Shown in pieces: positions 50,666 through 63,369 of a stretch of DNA of 64,000 nucleotides. How positions within the stretch are numbered: position 1 is the stretch's first letter; each line of letters starts with the position of its first letter. The notes under the pieces were generated by a model. That model did not search any database. It saw only the letters and a list, made by a program, of their open reading frames with translations, and had not been told where the DNA came from. The DNA lies in NCBI GenBank assembly GCA_920105625.2, contig OV050031.1:78749995-78813994 (forward strand), in the 5' to 3' direction. The translations under genes and the position numbers were made by a program. This DNA is from Clusia tigrina (lineage: Eukaryota > Arthropoda > Insecta > Diptera > Clusiidae).

Positions 50666-53600
50666 GAAGGCATCACACCCCCCAATCGACAGCGTCAGCG
50701 ACTGAGACGCTTACAGAGACAAGGCTTCGACGCCGACTAAGGTTGATGCGAGTAGATATAGGCATAGAGAAGGCAGCAGACCCACAAATGGACAGCGGCA
50801 GCGACTGAGACGCCTACAGAGACGCTGACAGAGGCTGCAACGCCGACTGACACGCCGACTGAAGCAGATAGGGGTAGATATTGGCATAGAGAAGGCAGAA
50901 TACTCACCCAATCGACAGCTGCAACGGCTGAGTCGCCTACAGTGACGCTGACAGAGGCTGCGACGCCGACTGAGACGCCGACTTAGGCAGCTAGGGGTAG
51001 ATATCGGAAAGGAGAAGGCAGAAGACTCACCCAATCGACAGCGGCAACGGCTGAGACGCCTACAGAGACGCTTACAGAGGCTGCGACTCCGACTGAGACG
51101 CCGACTGAGGCAGATAGGGGTAGATATAGGAATAGAGAAGGCATCAGACCCCCCAATCGACAGCGGCAGAGACTGAGACGCCTACAGAGACGCTGGCAGA
51201 GGCTGCGACGCCCGCTGAGACGCCTACTGAGGCAGATAGGGGTAAATATAGGCATAGAGAAGGTAGCAGACTCCCCAATCAACAGCGGCAGCAACTGGGA
51301 CGCCTACAGAGACGCTGACAGAGGCTGCGACGCCGACTGAGACGCCGATTCAAGCCGATAGGGGTAGATATAGGCATAGGTAAGGCAGCAGACCCACCCA
51401 ATCGAGAGCGGCAGCTACTGAGATGCTTACAGAGACGCTGACAGAGGCTGCGGTGCCGACTGAGACGCCGACTGAGGCAGATAGGATTAGATATAGGAAT
51501 AGAGAACGCAGCAGACCCCTCAATCGACAGCGGAAGCGACTGAGACGCCTACAGAGACGCTAACAGAGGCTGCGACGCCGACTGAGATCCCGACTGTGGC
51601 AGAGAGGGGTAGATATTGGCATAGAGAAGGCAGCAAACCCCACCAATCGACAGCGGCAGCGACTAAGACGCCTACAGAGACGCTGACAGAGGCTGCGACG
51701 GAGACGACTACAGAGACGCTGATAGAGGCTGCGACGCCGACTGAGACGCCGACTGAGGCAGATAGGGGTACATATAGGCATAGAGAAGGCAGCGACTGAC
51801 ACGCCTACAGAGACGCTGACAGAGTCTGCGACGCCGACTGAGGCAGATAGGGGTAGATGTAGGCATAGAGACGGCAGCAGACCCTATCAATCGACAGCGG
51901 CAGCGACTGAGACGCCTACAGAGACGCTGACAGAGGCTGCGACGTCGACTGAGGCGCCTAATGAGGCAGATAGGGGTAGATATAAGCAAGGAGAAGGCAG
52001 AAGACTCACCCAATCGACAGCGGCAACGGCTGAGACGCCTACAGTGACGCTGACAGAGGCTGCGACGCCCACTGAGACGCCGACTGAGGCAGATAGGGTT
52101 AGATATAGGCATAGAGAAGGCAGCAGACCCCCCAAACGACAGCGGCAGTGACTGAGACACCTACAGAGACGCTGACAGAGGCTGCGATGCCAACTGATTC
52201 GCCGACTGAGGCAGATAGAGGTAAATATAGGCATAGATAAGGCAGCAGACCTCCCAATCCACAGCGGCAGCGACTGAGACGCCTACAGAGACGCTGACAG
52301 AGGCTGCGACGCCGACTGAGACAGATTGGGGTAGATATAAGCATACAGAAGGCAGCAGACCCCAAAATCGATAGCGGCAGAGACTGAGTTGCCTAGAGCG
52401 ACGCCTACAGAGACGCTGACAGAGGCTGCGACGCCGACTGAGACGCCGACTTAGGCAGATAGGGGTAGATATAGGCATAGAGAGGTCATCAGACCCCCCC
52501 AATCGACAGCGACAGCGATTGAGAGGCCTACAGAGACGCTGACAGAGGCTGCGACGCCGACTGAGACGCCGACTTAGGCAGATAGGGGTAGATATAGGCA
52601 AGGAGAAGGCAGCAGACCCCCAATCGACAGCGGCAGCGACTGAGACGCCTACAGAGACGCTTACAGAGGCTGCGACTCCGACTGAGACGCCGACTGAGGC
52701 AGATAGGGTTAGATATAGGAATAGAGAAGGCAGCAGACCACCCCAATCGGCAGCGACAGCGACTGAGAGGCCTACAGAGACGCTGACAGAGGCTGCGACG
52801 CGGACTGAGACGTCGACTCAAGCTAATAGGGCATAGGTAAGACAGCAGACCCACCCAATCGAGAGCGGCTGCGACGGAGACGACTACAGAGACGCTGATA
52901 GAGGCTGCGACGCCGACTGAGACGCCGACTGAGGCAGATAGGGGTACATATAGGCATAGAGAAGGCAGCGACTGAGACGCCTACAGAGACGCTGACAGAG
53001 TCTGCGACGCCGACTGAGGCAGATAGGGGTAGATATAGGCATAGAGAAGGCAGCAGACCCCATCAATCGACAGCGGCAGCGACTGAGACGCCTACAGAGA
53101 CGCTGACAGAGGCTGCGACGTCGACTGAGGCGCCTAATGAGGCAGATAGGGGTAGATATAGGCAAGGAGAAGGCAGAAGACTCACCCAATCGACAGCGGC
53201 AACGGCTGAGACGCCTACAGTGACGCTGACAGAGGCTGCGACGCCGACTGAGACGCCGACTGAGGCAGATAGGGTTAGATACAGGCATAGAGAAGGCAGC
53301 AGACCCCAATCGACAGCGGCAGCAACTGAGACGCCTACAGAGACGCTTACAGACTATTCGACACCGACTGAGAAGCCGACTAATGCAGATAGGGGTAGAT
53401 ATAGGCATAGAGAAGGCAGCAGACCCCCCAATCGATAGCGGCAGTGACTGAGACGCCTACAGAGACGCTGACAGAGGCTGCGATGCCAACTGATTCGCCG
53501 ACTGAGGCAGATAGTGGTAAATATAGGCATAGATAAGGCAGCAGACCTCCCAATCCACAGCGGCAGCGACTGAGACGCCTACAGAGACGCTGACAGAGGC

Positions 53601-55220
53601 TGCGACGCCGACTGAGACAGATTGGGGTAGACATAAGCATACAGAAGGCAGCAGACCCCAAAATCGATAGCGGCAGAGACTAAGTTGCCTTGAGAGACGC
53701 CTACAGAGACGCTGACAGAGGCTGCGACGCCGACTGAGACGCCGACTTAGGCAGATAGGGGTAGATATAGGCATAGAGAGGTCATCAGACCCCCCAATCG
53801 ACAGCGACAGCGACTCAGACGCCTACAGAGACGCTCACAGAGGCTGCGACGCCGACTGAGACGCCGTCTCAAGCCGATATGGGTAGATATAGGGATAGGT
53901 AAGGCAGCAGACCCACCCAATCGCGACCGGCAGCTACTGAGACGCCTACAGAGACGCTGAAAGAGGCTGCGACGCCGGCTGAGACGCCTACTGAGGCAGA
54001 TAGGGGTAGATATAGGCATAGAAAAGGCAGCAGACCCCCCAATCAATAGCGGCAGCGACTGGGACGCCTACAGAGACGCAGACAGAGGCTGCGACGCCAA
54101 CGGAGACGCCGACTTAGGCAGATAGGGGTAGATATAGGCATAGAGAAGGCATCAGACCCCCCAATCGACAGCGACAGCGACTGAGACGCCTACAGAGACG
54201 CTGACAGAGGCTGCGACGCCGACTCAAGCCGATAGGGGTAGATATAGGCATAGGTAAGACAGCAGACCCACCCATTCGAGAGCGGCAGCTACTGAGACGC
54301 TTACAGAGACGCTGACAGAGGCTGCGACGCCGACTGAGACGCCGACTTAGGCAGATAGGGATAGATATAGGCATAGAGAAGGCATCAGACCTCCCAATCT
54401 ACAGCGACAGCGACTGAGAGGCCTACAGAGACGCTGACAGAGACTGCGATGCCAACTGATTCGCCAACTGAGGCAGATAGGGGTAGATAGAGGCATAGAT
54501 AAGGCAGCAGACCCCCAATCAACAGCGGCAGCAAACTGTTACGCCTACAGAGACGCTGACAGAGGCTGCGACGCCGACTGAGACAGATTGGGGTAGATAT
54601 AAGCATAGAGAAGGCAGCAGACCCCCAAATCGATAGCGGCAGAGACTGAGATGCCTAGAGAGACGCCTACAGAGACGCTGTCATAGGCTGCGACGCCAAC
54701 TGAGACGCCGACTTAGGCAGATAGGGGTAGATATAGGCATAGAGAAGCATCAGACCCCCCAATCGACAGCGACAGCGACTGAGACGCCTACAGAGACGCT
54801 GACAGAGGCTGCGACGCCGACTGAGACGCCGACTCAATCCGACAGGGGTAGATATATGCATAGGTAAGGCAGCAGACCCACCCAATCGAGAGCGGCAGCG
54901 ACGGAGACGCCTACAGAGACGCTAAACAGAGGCTGCGACGCCGACTGAGACGCTGACTGAAGGAGATAGTGGTAGATATAGGCGTACAGAAGGCAGCAGA
55001 CGCCAAAATCGACAGCGGCGGCGGCTGAGACGCCTACAGAGACGCTGAGAGAGGCTGCGACGCCGACACAGACGCCGACTGAGGCATATAGTGGAAGATA
55101 TAGGAATAGAGAAGGCCGCAGACCCCTCAATCGACAGCGGCAGAGACTGACACGCCTACAGAGACGCTGACAGAAGCTGCGAAGCCGACTGAGGCAGATA
55201 GGGGTAGATATAATCATAGA
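50666..55220 (+). repeat. HOR-G copy 2 (4,555 bp, 367-bp insertion)
   Basis: Follows copy 1 at an offset of 4,185 bp to about 52,440, then at 4,552-4,555 bp. The jump is a 367-bp, three-monomer insertion at about 52,440-52,806. After 55,220 the sequence continues into counterparts of 2,029 onward instead of starting a third copy. Confidence 0.88.
52440..52806 (+). repeat. Three-monomer insertion in HOR-G copy 2
   Basis: Absent from copy 1, where gacgccgactgagacgtcg runs on directly at 48,247. The inserted monomers include a catagagaggtcatcag right half and a ctccgactgagacgcc monomer, each resembling types found elsewhere in the array. Confidence 0.83.
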
Positions 55221-58200
55221 GAAGGCAGCGGACCCCCCAAACGACAGCGGCAGCGACTGAGACGCATACAGAGACGCTAACAGAGGCTGCGACGCCGACT
55301 GAGACGCCGACTGAGACGACGACTGAGACACCAACTGAGACACCGACTAAGGCAGATAGGGGTAGATATAGGCATAGAGAAGGCCGCAGACCCCCCAATC
55401 GACAGCGGCAGAGACTGACACGCCTACAGAGACGCTAACAGAGTCTGCGACGCCGACTGAGGCAGATAGGGGTAGATTTAGGCATAGAAAAGGTAGCAGA
55501 CCCCCTCAATCGACAGCGGCAGGGACTGAGATGCCAACAGAGACGCTGACAGAGGCTGCGACGCTGACTGAGACGCCGACTCAAGCCGATAGGGGTAGAT
55601 ATAGGCATAGGTAAGGCAGCAGACCTCCCAATCGATAGCGGCAGAGACTGAGACGCCTACAGAGACGCCTACAGAGGCGCTGAAAGAGGCTTTGACGCCG
55701 ACTGAGACGCCGATTGAGGCAGATAGGGTTAGATATAGGCATAGAGAAGGCAGCACACCCCCACTCGACAGCGGCAGTGACTGAGACGCCTACAGAGACG
55801 CTTACAGAGGATGCGACACCGACTGAGAAGCCGACTGATGCAGATAGGGGTAGATATAGGCATAGAGAAGGCAGCAGACCCCCCAATCGACAGCGGCAGT
55901 GACTGAGACGCCTACCGAGACGCTGACAGAGGCTGCGACGCCGACTGAGACAGATTGGGGTAGATATAAGCACACAGAAGGCAGCAGACCCCCAAATCGA
56001 TAGCGGTAGAGACTGAGATGCCTAGAGAGACGCCTACAGGGACGCTGACAGAGGCTGCGACGCCAACTGAGGCAGATAGGGGTAGATTTATGCATAGAAA
56101 AGGCAGCAGACCCCCTCAATCGACAGCGCCAGCGACTGAGACGTCTACAGAGACGCTGACAGAGGCTGCGACGCCGACTGAGACAGATTGGGGTAGATAT
56201 AAGCATACAGAAGGCAGCAGACCCCCAAATCGATAGCGGCAGAGACTGAGATGCCTAGAGAGACGCCTACAGAGACGCTGACAGAGGCTGCGACTCTAAC
56301 TGAGACGCCGACTTAGGCAGATAGGGGCATCAGACCCCCCCAATCGACAGCGACAGTGACTGAGACGCCTACAGAGACGCTGACAGAGGCTACGACGCCG
56401 ACTGAGACGCCGACTCAAGCCGATAGGGGTAGATATAGGCATAGGTAAGGCAGCAGACCCACCCAATCGAGAGCGGCAGCGACGGAGACGCTTACAGAGA
56501 CGCTGACAGAGGCTGCGACGCCGATTGAGGCATATAGTGGTAGATATAGGAATAGAGAAGGCCGCAGACCCCCCAATCGACAGCGGCAGAGACTGACACG
56601 CCTACAGAGACGCTGACAGAAGCTGCGACGCCGACTGAGGCAAATAGGGGTAGCTATAGGCATAGAGAAGGCAGCAACCCCCCAAACGACAGCGGCAGCG
56701 ACTGAGACGCATACATAGACGCTAACAGAGGCTGCGACGCCGACTGAGACGCCGACTGAGACGACAACTGAGACACCGACTGAGACGCCGTCTGAGGCAG
56801 ATGGGGTAGATATAGGCATAGAGAAGGCCGCAGACCCCCCAATAGACAGTGGCAGAGACTGACACGCCTACAGAGACGCTGACAGAGTCTGCGACGCCGA
56901 CTGAGGCAGATAGGGGTAGATTTAGGCATAGAAAAGGTAGCAGACCCCCTCAATCGACAGCGGCAGCGACTGAGATGCCAACAGAGACGCTGACAGAGGC
57001 TGCGACGCTGACTGAGACGCCGACTCAAGCCGATAGGGGTAGATATAGGCATAGGTAAGGCAGCAGACGTCCCAATCGATAGCGGCAGAGACTGAGACGC
57101 CTACAGAGACGCCTACAGAGGCGCTGAAAGAGGCTTTGACGCCAACTGAGGCAGATAGGGGTAGATATAGGCATAGAGAAGGCAGCAAACCCCCCAAACG
57201 ACAGCGGCAGCGACTGAGACGCATACAGAGACGCTAACAGAGGCTGCGTCGCCGACTGAGACGCCGACTGAGACGACGACTGAAACACCGACTGAGACGC
57301 CAACTGAGGTAGATGGGGTAGATATAGGCATAGAGAAGGCCGCAGACCCCCCAATAGACAGTGGCAGAGACTGACACGCCTACAGAGACGCTGACAGAGT
57401 CTGCGACGCCGACTGAGGCAGATAGGGGTAGATTTAGGCATAGAAAAGGCAGCAGACCCCCCTCAATCGACAGCGGCAGCGACTGAGACGCCAACAGAGA
57501 CGCTGACAGAGAATGCGACGCCGACTGAGATCCCGACTCAAGCCGATAGGGGTAGATATAGGCATAGGTAAGGCAGCAGACCCACCCATTCGAGAGCGGC
57601 AGCTACTGAGACGCTTACAGAGACGCTGACAGAGGCTGCGACGCCGACTGAGACGCCGACTGAGGCAGATAGGGGTAGATATAGGAATAGAGAAGGCAGC
57701 AGACCCCCCAATCGACAGCGGCAGAGACTGAGACGCCTACAGAGACGCTGGCAGAGGCTGCGAAACCGGCTGAGACGCCTACTGAGGCAGATATTGGTAG
57801 ATATAGGAATAGAGAAGGCAGCAGAACCCCCAATCAACAGCGGCAGCGACTGGGACACCTACAGAGACGCTGACAGAGGCTGCGACGCCGACTGAGACGC
57901 CGACTTAGGCAGATAGGGATAGATATAGGCATAGAGAAGGCATCAGACCTCCCAATCGACAGCGACAGCGACTGAGAATCCTACAGAGACGCTGACAGAG
58001 ACTGCGATGCCAACTGATTCGCCGACTGAGGCAGATAGGGGTAGATATAGGCATAGATAAGGCAGCAGACCTCCCAATCGACAGCGGCAGCGACTGAGAC
58101 GCCTACAGAGACGCTGACAGAGGCTGCGACGCCGACTGAGGCAGATAGGGGTAGATATAGGCAAGGAGAAGGCAGAAGACTCACCCAATCAACAGCGGCA

Positions 58201-59935
58201 ACGGCTGAGACGCCTACAGAGACGATGACAGAGGCTGCGATGCCAACTGATTCGCCGACTGAGACAGATAGGGGTAGATATAGGCATAGAGAAGGCAGAA
58301 TACTCACCCAATCGACAGCGGCAGCGACTGAGACGCCTACAGTGACGCTGACAGAGGCTGCGACGCCGACTGAGGCAGATAGGGGTAGATATAGGGAAGA
58401 AGAAGGCAGAATAGTCACCCAATCGACAGCTGCAACGGTTGAGTCGCCTACAGTGACGCTGACAGAGGCTGCGACGCCGACTGAGACGCCGACTTAGGCA
58501 GCTAGGGGTAGATATAGGCATAGAGAAGGCAGAATACTCACCCAATCGACAGCGGCAGCGACTGAGACGCCTACAGTGACGCTGACAGAGGCTGAGACGC
58601 CGACTCAGACGCCGACTGAGGCAGATAGGGGTAGATATAGGAATAGAGAAGGCATCAGACCCCCCAATCTACAGCGGCAGAGACTGAGACGCCTACAGAG
58701 ACGCTGGCAGAGGCTGCGACGCCCGCTGAGACGCCGACTGAGGCAGATAGGGGTAGATATAGGAATAGAGAAGGCAGCCGACCCCCAATCGACAACGGCA
58801 GAGACTGAGACGCCTACAGAGACGCTGGCAGAGGCTGCGACACCGACTGAGAAGCCGACTGATGCAGATAGGGGTAGATATAGGCATAGATAAGGCAGCA
58901 GACCTCCCAATCGACAGCGGCAGCGACTGAGACGCCTACAGAGACGCTGGCAGAGGCTGCGACGCCCGCTGAGACGCCGACTGAGGCAGATAGGGATAGA
59001 TATAGGCATAGAGAAGGCATCAGACCTCCCAATCGACAGCGACAGCGACTGAGATTCCTAGAGACGCTGACAGAGACTGCGATGCCAACTGATTCGCCGA
59101 CTGAGGCAGATAGGGGTAGATATAGGCATAGATAAGGCAGCAGACCTCCCAATCGACAGCGGCAGCGACTGAGACGCCTACAGAGACGCTGACAGAGGCT
59201 GTGATGCCAACTGATTCGCTGACTGAGGCAGATAGGGGTAGATATAGGCAGAGATAAGGCAGCAGACCTCCCAATCGACAGCGGCAGCGACTGAGACGCC
59301 TACAGAGACGCTGACAGAGGCTGCGACGCCGACTGAGACAGATTGGGGTAGATATAAGCATACAGAAGGCAGCAGACCCCCAAATCGATAGCGGCAGAGA
59401 CTGAGATGCCAAGAGAGACGCCTACAGAGACGCTGATAGAGGCTGCGACGCCAACTGATACGCCGACTTAGGCAGATAGGGATAGATATAGGCATAGAGA
59501 AAGCATCAGACCTCCCAATCGACAGCGACAGCGACTGAGAGGCCTACAGAGACGCTGACACAGACTGCGATGCCAACTGATTCGCCGACTGAGGCAGATA
59601 GGGGTAGATATAGGCAGAGATAAGGCAGCAGACCTCCCAATCGACAGCGACAGCGACTGAGACGCCTACAGAGACGCTGACAAAGGCTGCGACGCCGACT
59701 GAGACGCCGACTCAAGCCGATAGGGGTAGATATAGGCATAGGTAAGGCAGCATTCCCACCCAATCGAGAGCGGCAGCGACGGAGACGCCTACAGAGACGC
59801 TAAATAGAGGCTGCGACGCCGACTGAGACGCTGACTGAAGGAGATAGTGATAGATATAGGCGTACAGAAGGCAGCAGACGCCAAAATCGACAGCGTCGGC
59901 GGCTGAGACGCCTACAGAGACGCTGAGAGAGGCTG
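53180..59935 (+). repeat. Second copy of the left segment
   Basis: Follows 100-5,325 in order, with indels of one 12-mer (2,461 versus 55,652), of single 122-bp monomers (after 3,265 and after 4,590) and one block of about 1.2 kb (55,910-57,100). It leaves the match at about 59,935, where cgacgcccgctgagacgcc replaces cgacgccgacacagacgcc and the sequence enters HOR-A. The first 2 kb is shared with HOR-G copy 2. Confidence 0.87.
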
Positions 59936-61077
59936 CGACGCCCGCTGAGACGCCTACTGAGGCAGATTGGGGTAGATCTAGGCATAAAGAAAGCAGCAGA
60001 CCCCCCAATCAACAGCGGCAGCGACTGGGACTCCTACAGAGACGCTGACAGAGGCTGCGACGCCGACTGAGACGCCGACTCAAGCCGATAGGGGTAGATA
60101 TAGGCATAGGTAAGGCAGCAGACCCACCCATTCGAGAGTGGCAGCTACTGAGACGCTTACAGAGACGCTGACAGAGGATGCGACGCCGACTGAGACGCCG
60201 ACTGAGGCAGATAGGGGTAGATATAGGAATAGAGAAGGCAGCAGACCCCCCAATCGACAGCGGTAGAGACTGAGACGCCTACAGAGACGCTGGCAGAGGC
60301 TGCGAAACCGGCTGAGACGCCTACTGAGGCAGATATTGGTAGGTATAGGAATAGAGAAGGCAGCAGACCCCCAATCAACAGCGGCAGCGACTGGGACGCC
60401 TACAGAGACGCTGACAGAGGCTGCGACGCCGACTGAGACGCCGACTTAGGCAGATAGGGATAGATATAGGCATAGAGAAGGCATCAGACCTCCCAATCGA
60501 CAGCGACAGCGACTGAGAGGCCTACAGAGACGCTGACAGAGACTGCGATGCCAACTGATTCGCCGACTGAGGCAGATAGGGGTAGATATAGGCATAGATA
60601 AGGCAGCAGACCTCCCAATCGACAGCGGCAGCGACTGAGACGCCTACAGAGACGCTGACAGAGGCTGCGACGCCGACTGAGGCAGATAGGGGTAGATATA
60701 GGCAAGGAGAAGGCAGAAGACTCACCCAATCGACAGCGGCAACGGCTGAGACGCCTACAGAGACGATGACAGAGGCTGCGATGCCAACTGATTCGCCGAC
60801 TGAGGCAGATAGGGGTAGATATAGGCAGAGATAAGGCAGCAGACCTCCCAATCGACAGCGGCAGCGACTGAGACGCCTACAGAGACGCTGACAGAGGCTG
60901 CGACGCCGACTGAGACAGATTGGGGTAGATATAAGCATACAGAAGGCAGCAGACCCCCAAATCGATAGCGGCAGAGACTGAGATGCCTAGAGAGACGCCT
61001 ACAGAGACGCTGTCAGAGGCTGCGACGCCAACTGAGACGCCGACTTAGGCAGAAAGGGGTAGATATAGGCATAGAGA
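59936..61077 (+). repeat. HOR-A, 3' part of a unit
   Basis: Carries the HOR-A markers attggggtagatctagg, ttcgagagtggcagctac and cagaaaggggtag in the right order. It enters in mid-unit by a junction with the left-segment copy. It has gacttaggcagatagggat like copies 1 and 3. Confidence 0.85.
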
Positions 61078-63050
61078 AGGCATCAGACCCCCCCCAATCG
61101 ACAGCGACAGCGACTGAGACGCCTACAGAGACGCTGACAGAGGCTGCGACGCTGACTGAGACGCCGTCTCAAGCCGATATGGGTAGATATAGGCATATGT
61201 AAGGCAGCAGACCCACCCAATCGAGACCGGCAGCTACTGAGACGCCTAAAGAGATGCTGAAAGAGGCTGCGACGCCACCTGAGACGCCGACTGAGGTAGA
61301 TAGGGGTAGATATAGGTATAGAGGAGGCAGCAGACCCCCCCAATTGACAGCAGCAGCGACTGAGATGCCTACAGAGACGCTGACTGAGGCTGCGACGCCG
61401 ACTGAGACGCCGACTGAGGCAGATAGGGGTAGATATAGGAATAGAGAATGCAGCAGACCCCCCAATCGACAGCGGCAGAGACTGAGACGCCTACAGAGAC
61501 GCTGACAGAGGCTGCGACGCCGACTGAGGCGCAGACTTAGGCAGATAGGGGTAGATATAGGCATAGAGAAGGCATCAGACTCCCCAATCGACAGCGACAG
61601 CGACTGAGACGCTTACAGAGACGCTAACAGAGTCTGCGACGCCGACTGAGACGCCGACTGAGGCAGATAGGGGTAGATATAGGCATAGAGAAGGCAGAAT
61701 AATCACCCAATCGACAGCTGCAATGGCTGAGTCGCCTACAGTGACGCTGACAGAGGCTGCGACGCCGACTGAGACGCCGACTTAGGCAGCTAGGGGTAGA
61801 TATAGGCATAGAGAAGGCAGAATACTCACCCAATCGACAGCGGCAGCGACTGAGACGCCTACAGTGACGCTGACAGTGGCTGCGACGCCGACTGAGACGT
61901 CGACTGAGGCAGATAGGGGTAGATATAGGAATAGAGAAGGCAGCAGACCCCGCAATCGACAGCGGCAGAGACTGAGACGCCTACAGAGACGCTGGCAGAG
62001 GCTGCGACGCCCGCTGAGACGCCTACTGAGGCAGATTGGGGTAGATCTAGGCATAAAGAAAGCAGCAGACCCCCCAATCAACAGCGGCAGCGACTGGGAC
62101 GCCTACAGAGACGCTGACAGAGGCTGCGACGCCGACTGAGACGCCGACTCAAGCCGATAGGGGTAGATATAGGCATAGGTAAGGCAGCAGACCCACCCAT
62201 TCGAGAGTGGCAGCTACTGAGACGCTTACAGAGACGCTGACAGAGGATGCGACGCCGACTGAGACGCCGACTGAGGCAGATAGGGGTAGATATAGGAATA
62301 GAGAAGGCAGCAGACCCCCCAATCGACAGCGGCAGAGACTGAGACGCCTACAGAGACGCTGGCAGAGGCTGCGAAACCGGCTGAGACGCCTACTGAGGCA
62401 GATATTGGTAGGTATAGGAATAGAGAAGGCAGCAGACCCCCAATCAACAGCGGCAGCGACTGGGACGCCTACAGAGACGCTGACAGAGGCTGCGACGCCG
62501 ACTGAGACGCCGACTTATGCAGATAGGGATAGATATAGGCATAGAGAAGGCATCAGACCTCCCAATCGACAGCGACAGCGACTGAGAGGCCTACAGAGAC
62601 GCTGACAGAGACTGCGATGCCAACTGATTCGCCGACTGAGGCAGATAGGGGTAGATATAGGCATAGATAAGGCAGCAGACCTCACAATCGACAGCGGCAG
62701 CGACTGAGACGCCTACAGAGACGCTGACAGAGGCTGCGACGCCGACTGAGGCAGATAGGGGTAGATATAGGCAAGCAGAAGGCAGAAGACTCACCCAATC
62801 GACAGCGGCAACGGCTGAGACGCCTACAGAGACGATGACAGAGGCTGCGATGCCAACTGATTCGCCGACTGAGGCAGATAGGGGTAGATATAGGCAGAGA
62901 TAAGGCAGCAGACCTCCCAATCGACAGCGGCAGCGACTGAGACGCCTACAGAGACGCTGACAGAGGCTGCGACGCCGACTGAGACAGATTGGGGTAGATA
63001 TAAGCATACAGAAGGCAGCAGACCCCCAAATCGATAGCGGCAGAGACTGA
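61078..63050 (+). repeat. HOR-A, distal full copy
   Basis: Starts at the same aggcatcag marker as the proximal copies and matches HOR-A unit by unit. It carries gacttatgcag, like copies 2 and 4. Near 63,050 the expected gatgcctagagag is gatgccaagagag, where the mosaic junction begins. Confidence 0.86.
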
Positions 63051-63368
63051 GATGCCAAGAGAGACGCCTACAGAGACGCTGATAGAGGCTGCGACGCCAA
63101 CTGATACGCCGACTTAGGCAGATAGGGATAGATATAGGCATAGAGAAAGCATCAGACCTCCCAATCGACAGCGACAGCGACTGAGACGCTTACAGAGACG
63201 CTAACAGAGTCTGCGACGCCGACTGAGACGCCGACTGAGGCAGATAGGGGTAGATATAGGCATAGAGAAGGCAGAATAATCACCCAATCGACAGCTGCAA
63301 CGGCTGAGTCGCCTACAGTGACGCTGACAAAGGCTGCGACGCCGACTGAGACGCCGACTTAGGCAGAA
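63051..63368 (+). repeat. Mosaic junction, three sources in about 320 bp
   Basis: The first part (to about 63,182) matches the left-segment type at 59,402-59,535 (gatgccaagagag, actgatacgcc, aaagcatcag). The next part matches HOR-A near 61,610-61,780 (gctaacagagtctgcg, aataatcaccc). The last bases carry cagaaaggggtag of the HOR-A unit end and lead into the copy of 13,995 onward. Confidence 0.8.
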
Positions 63369-63369
63369 A

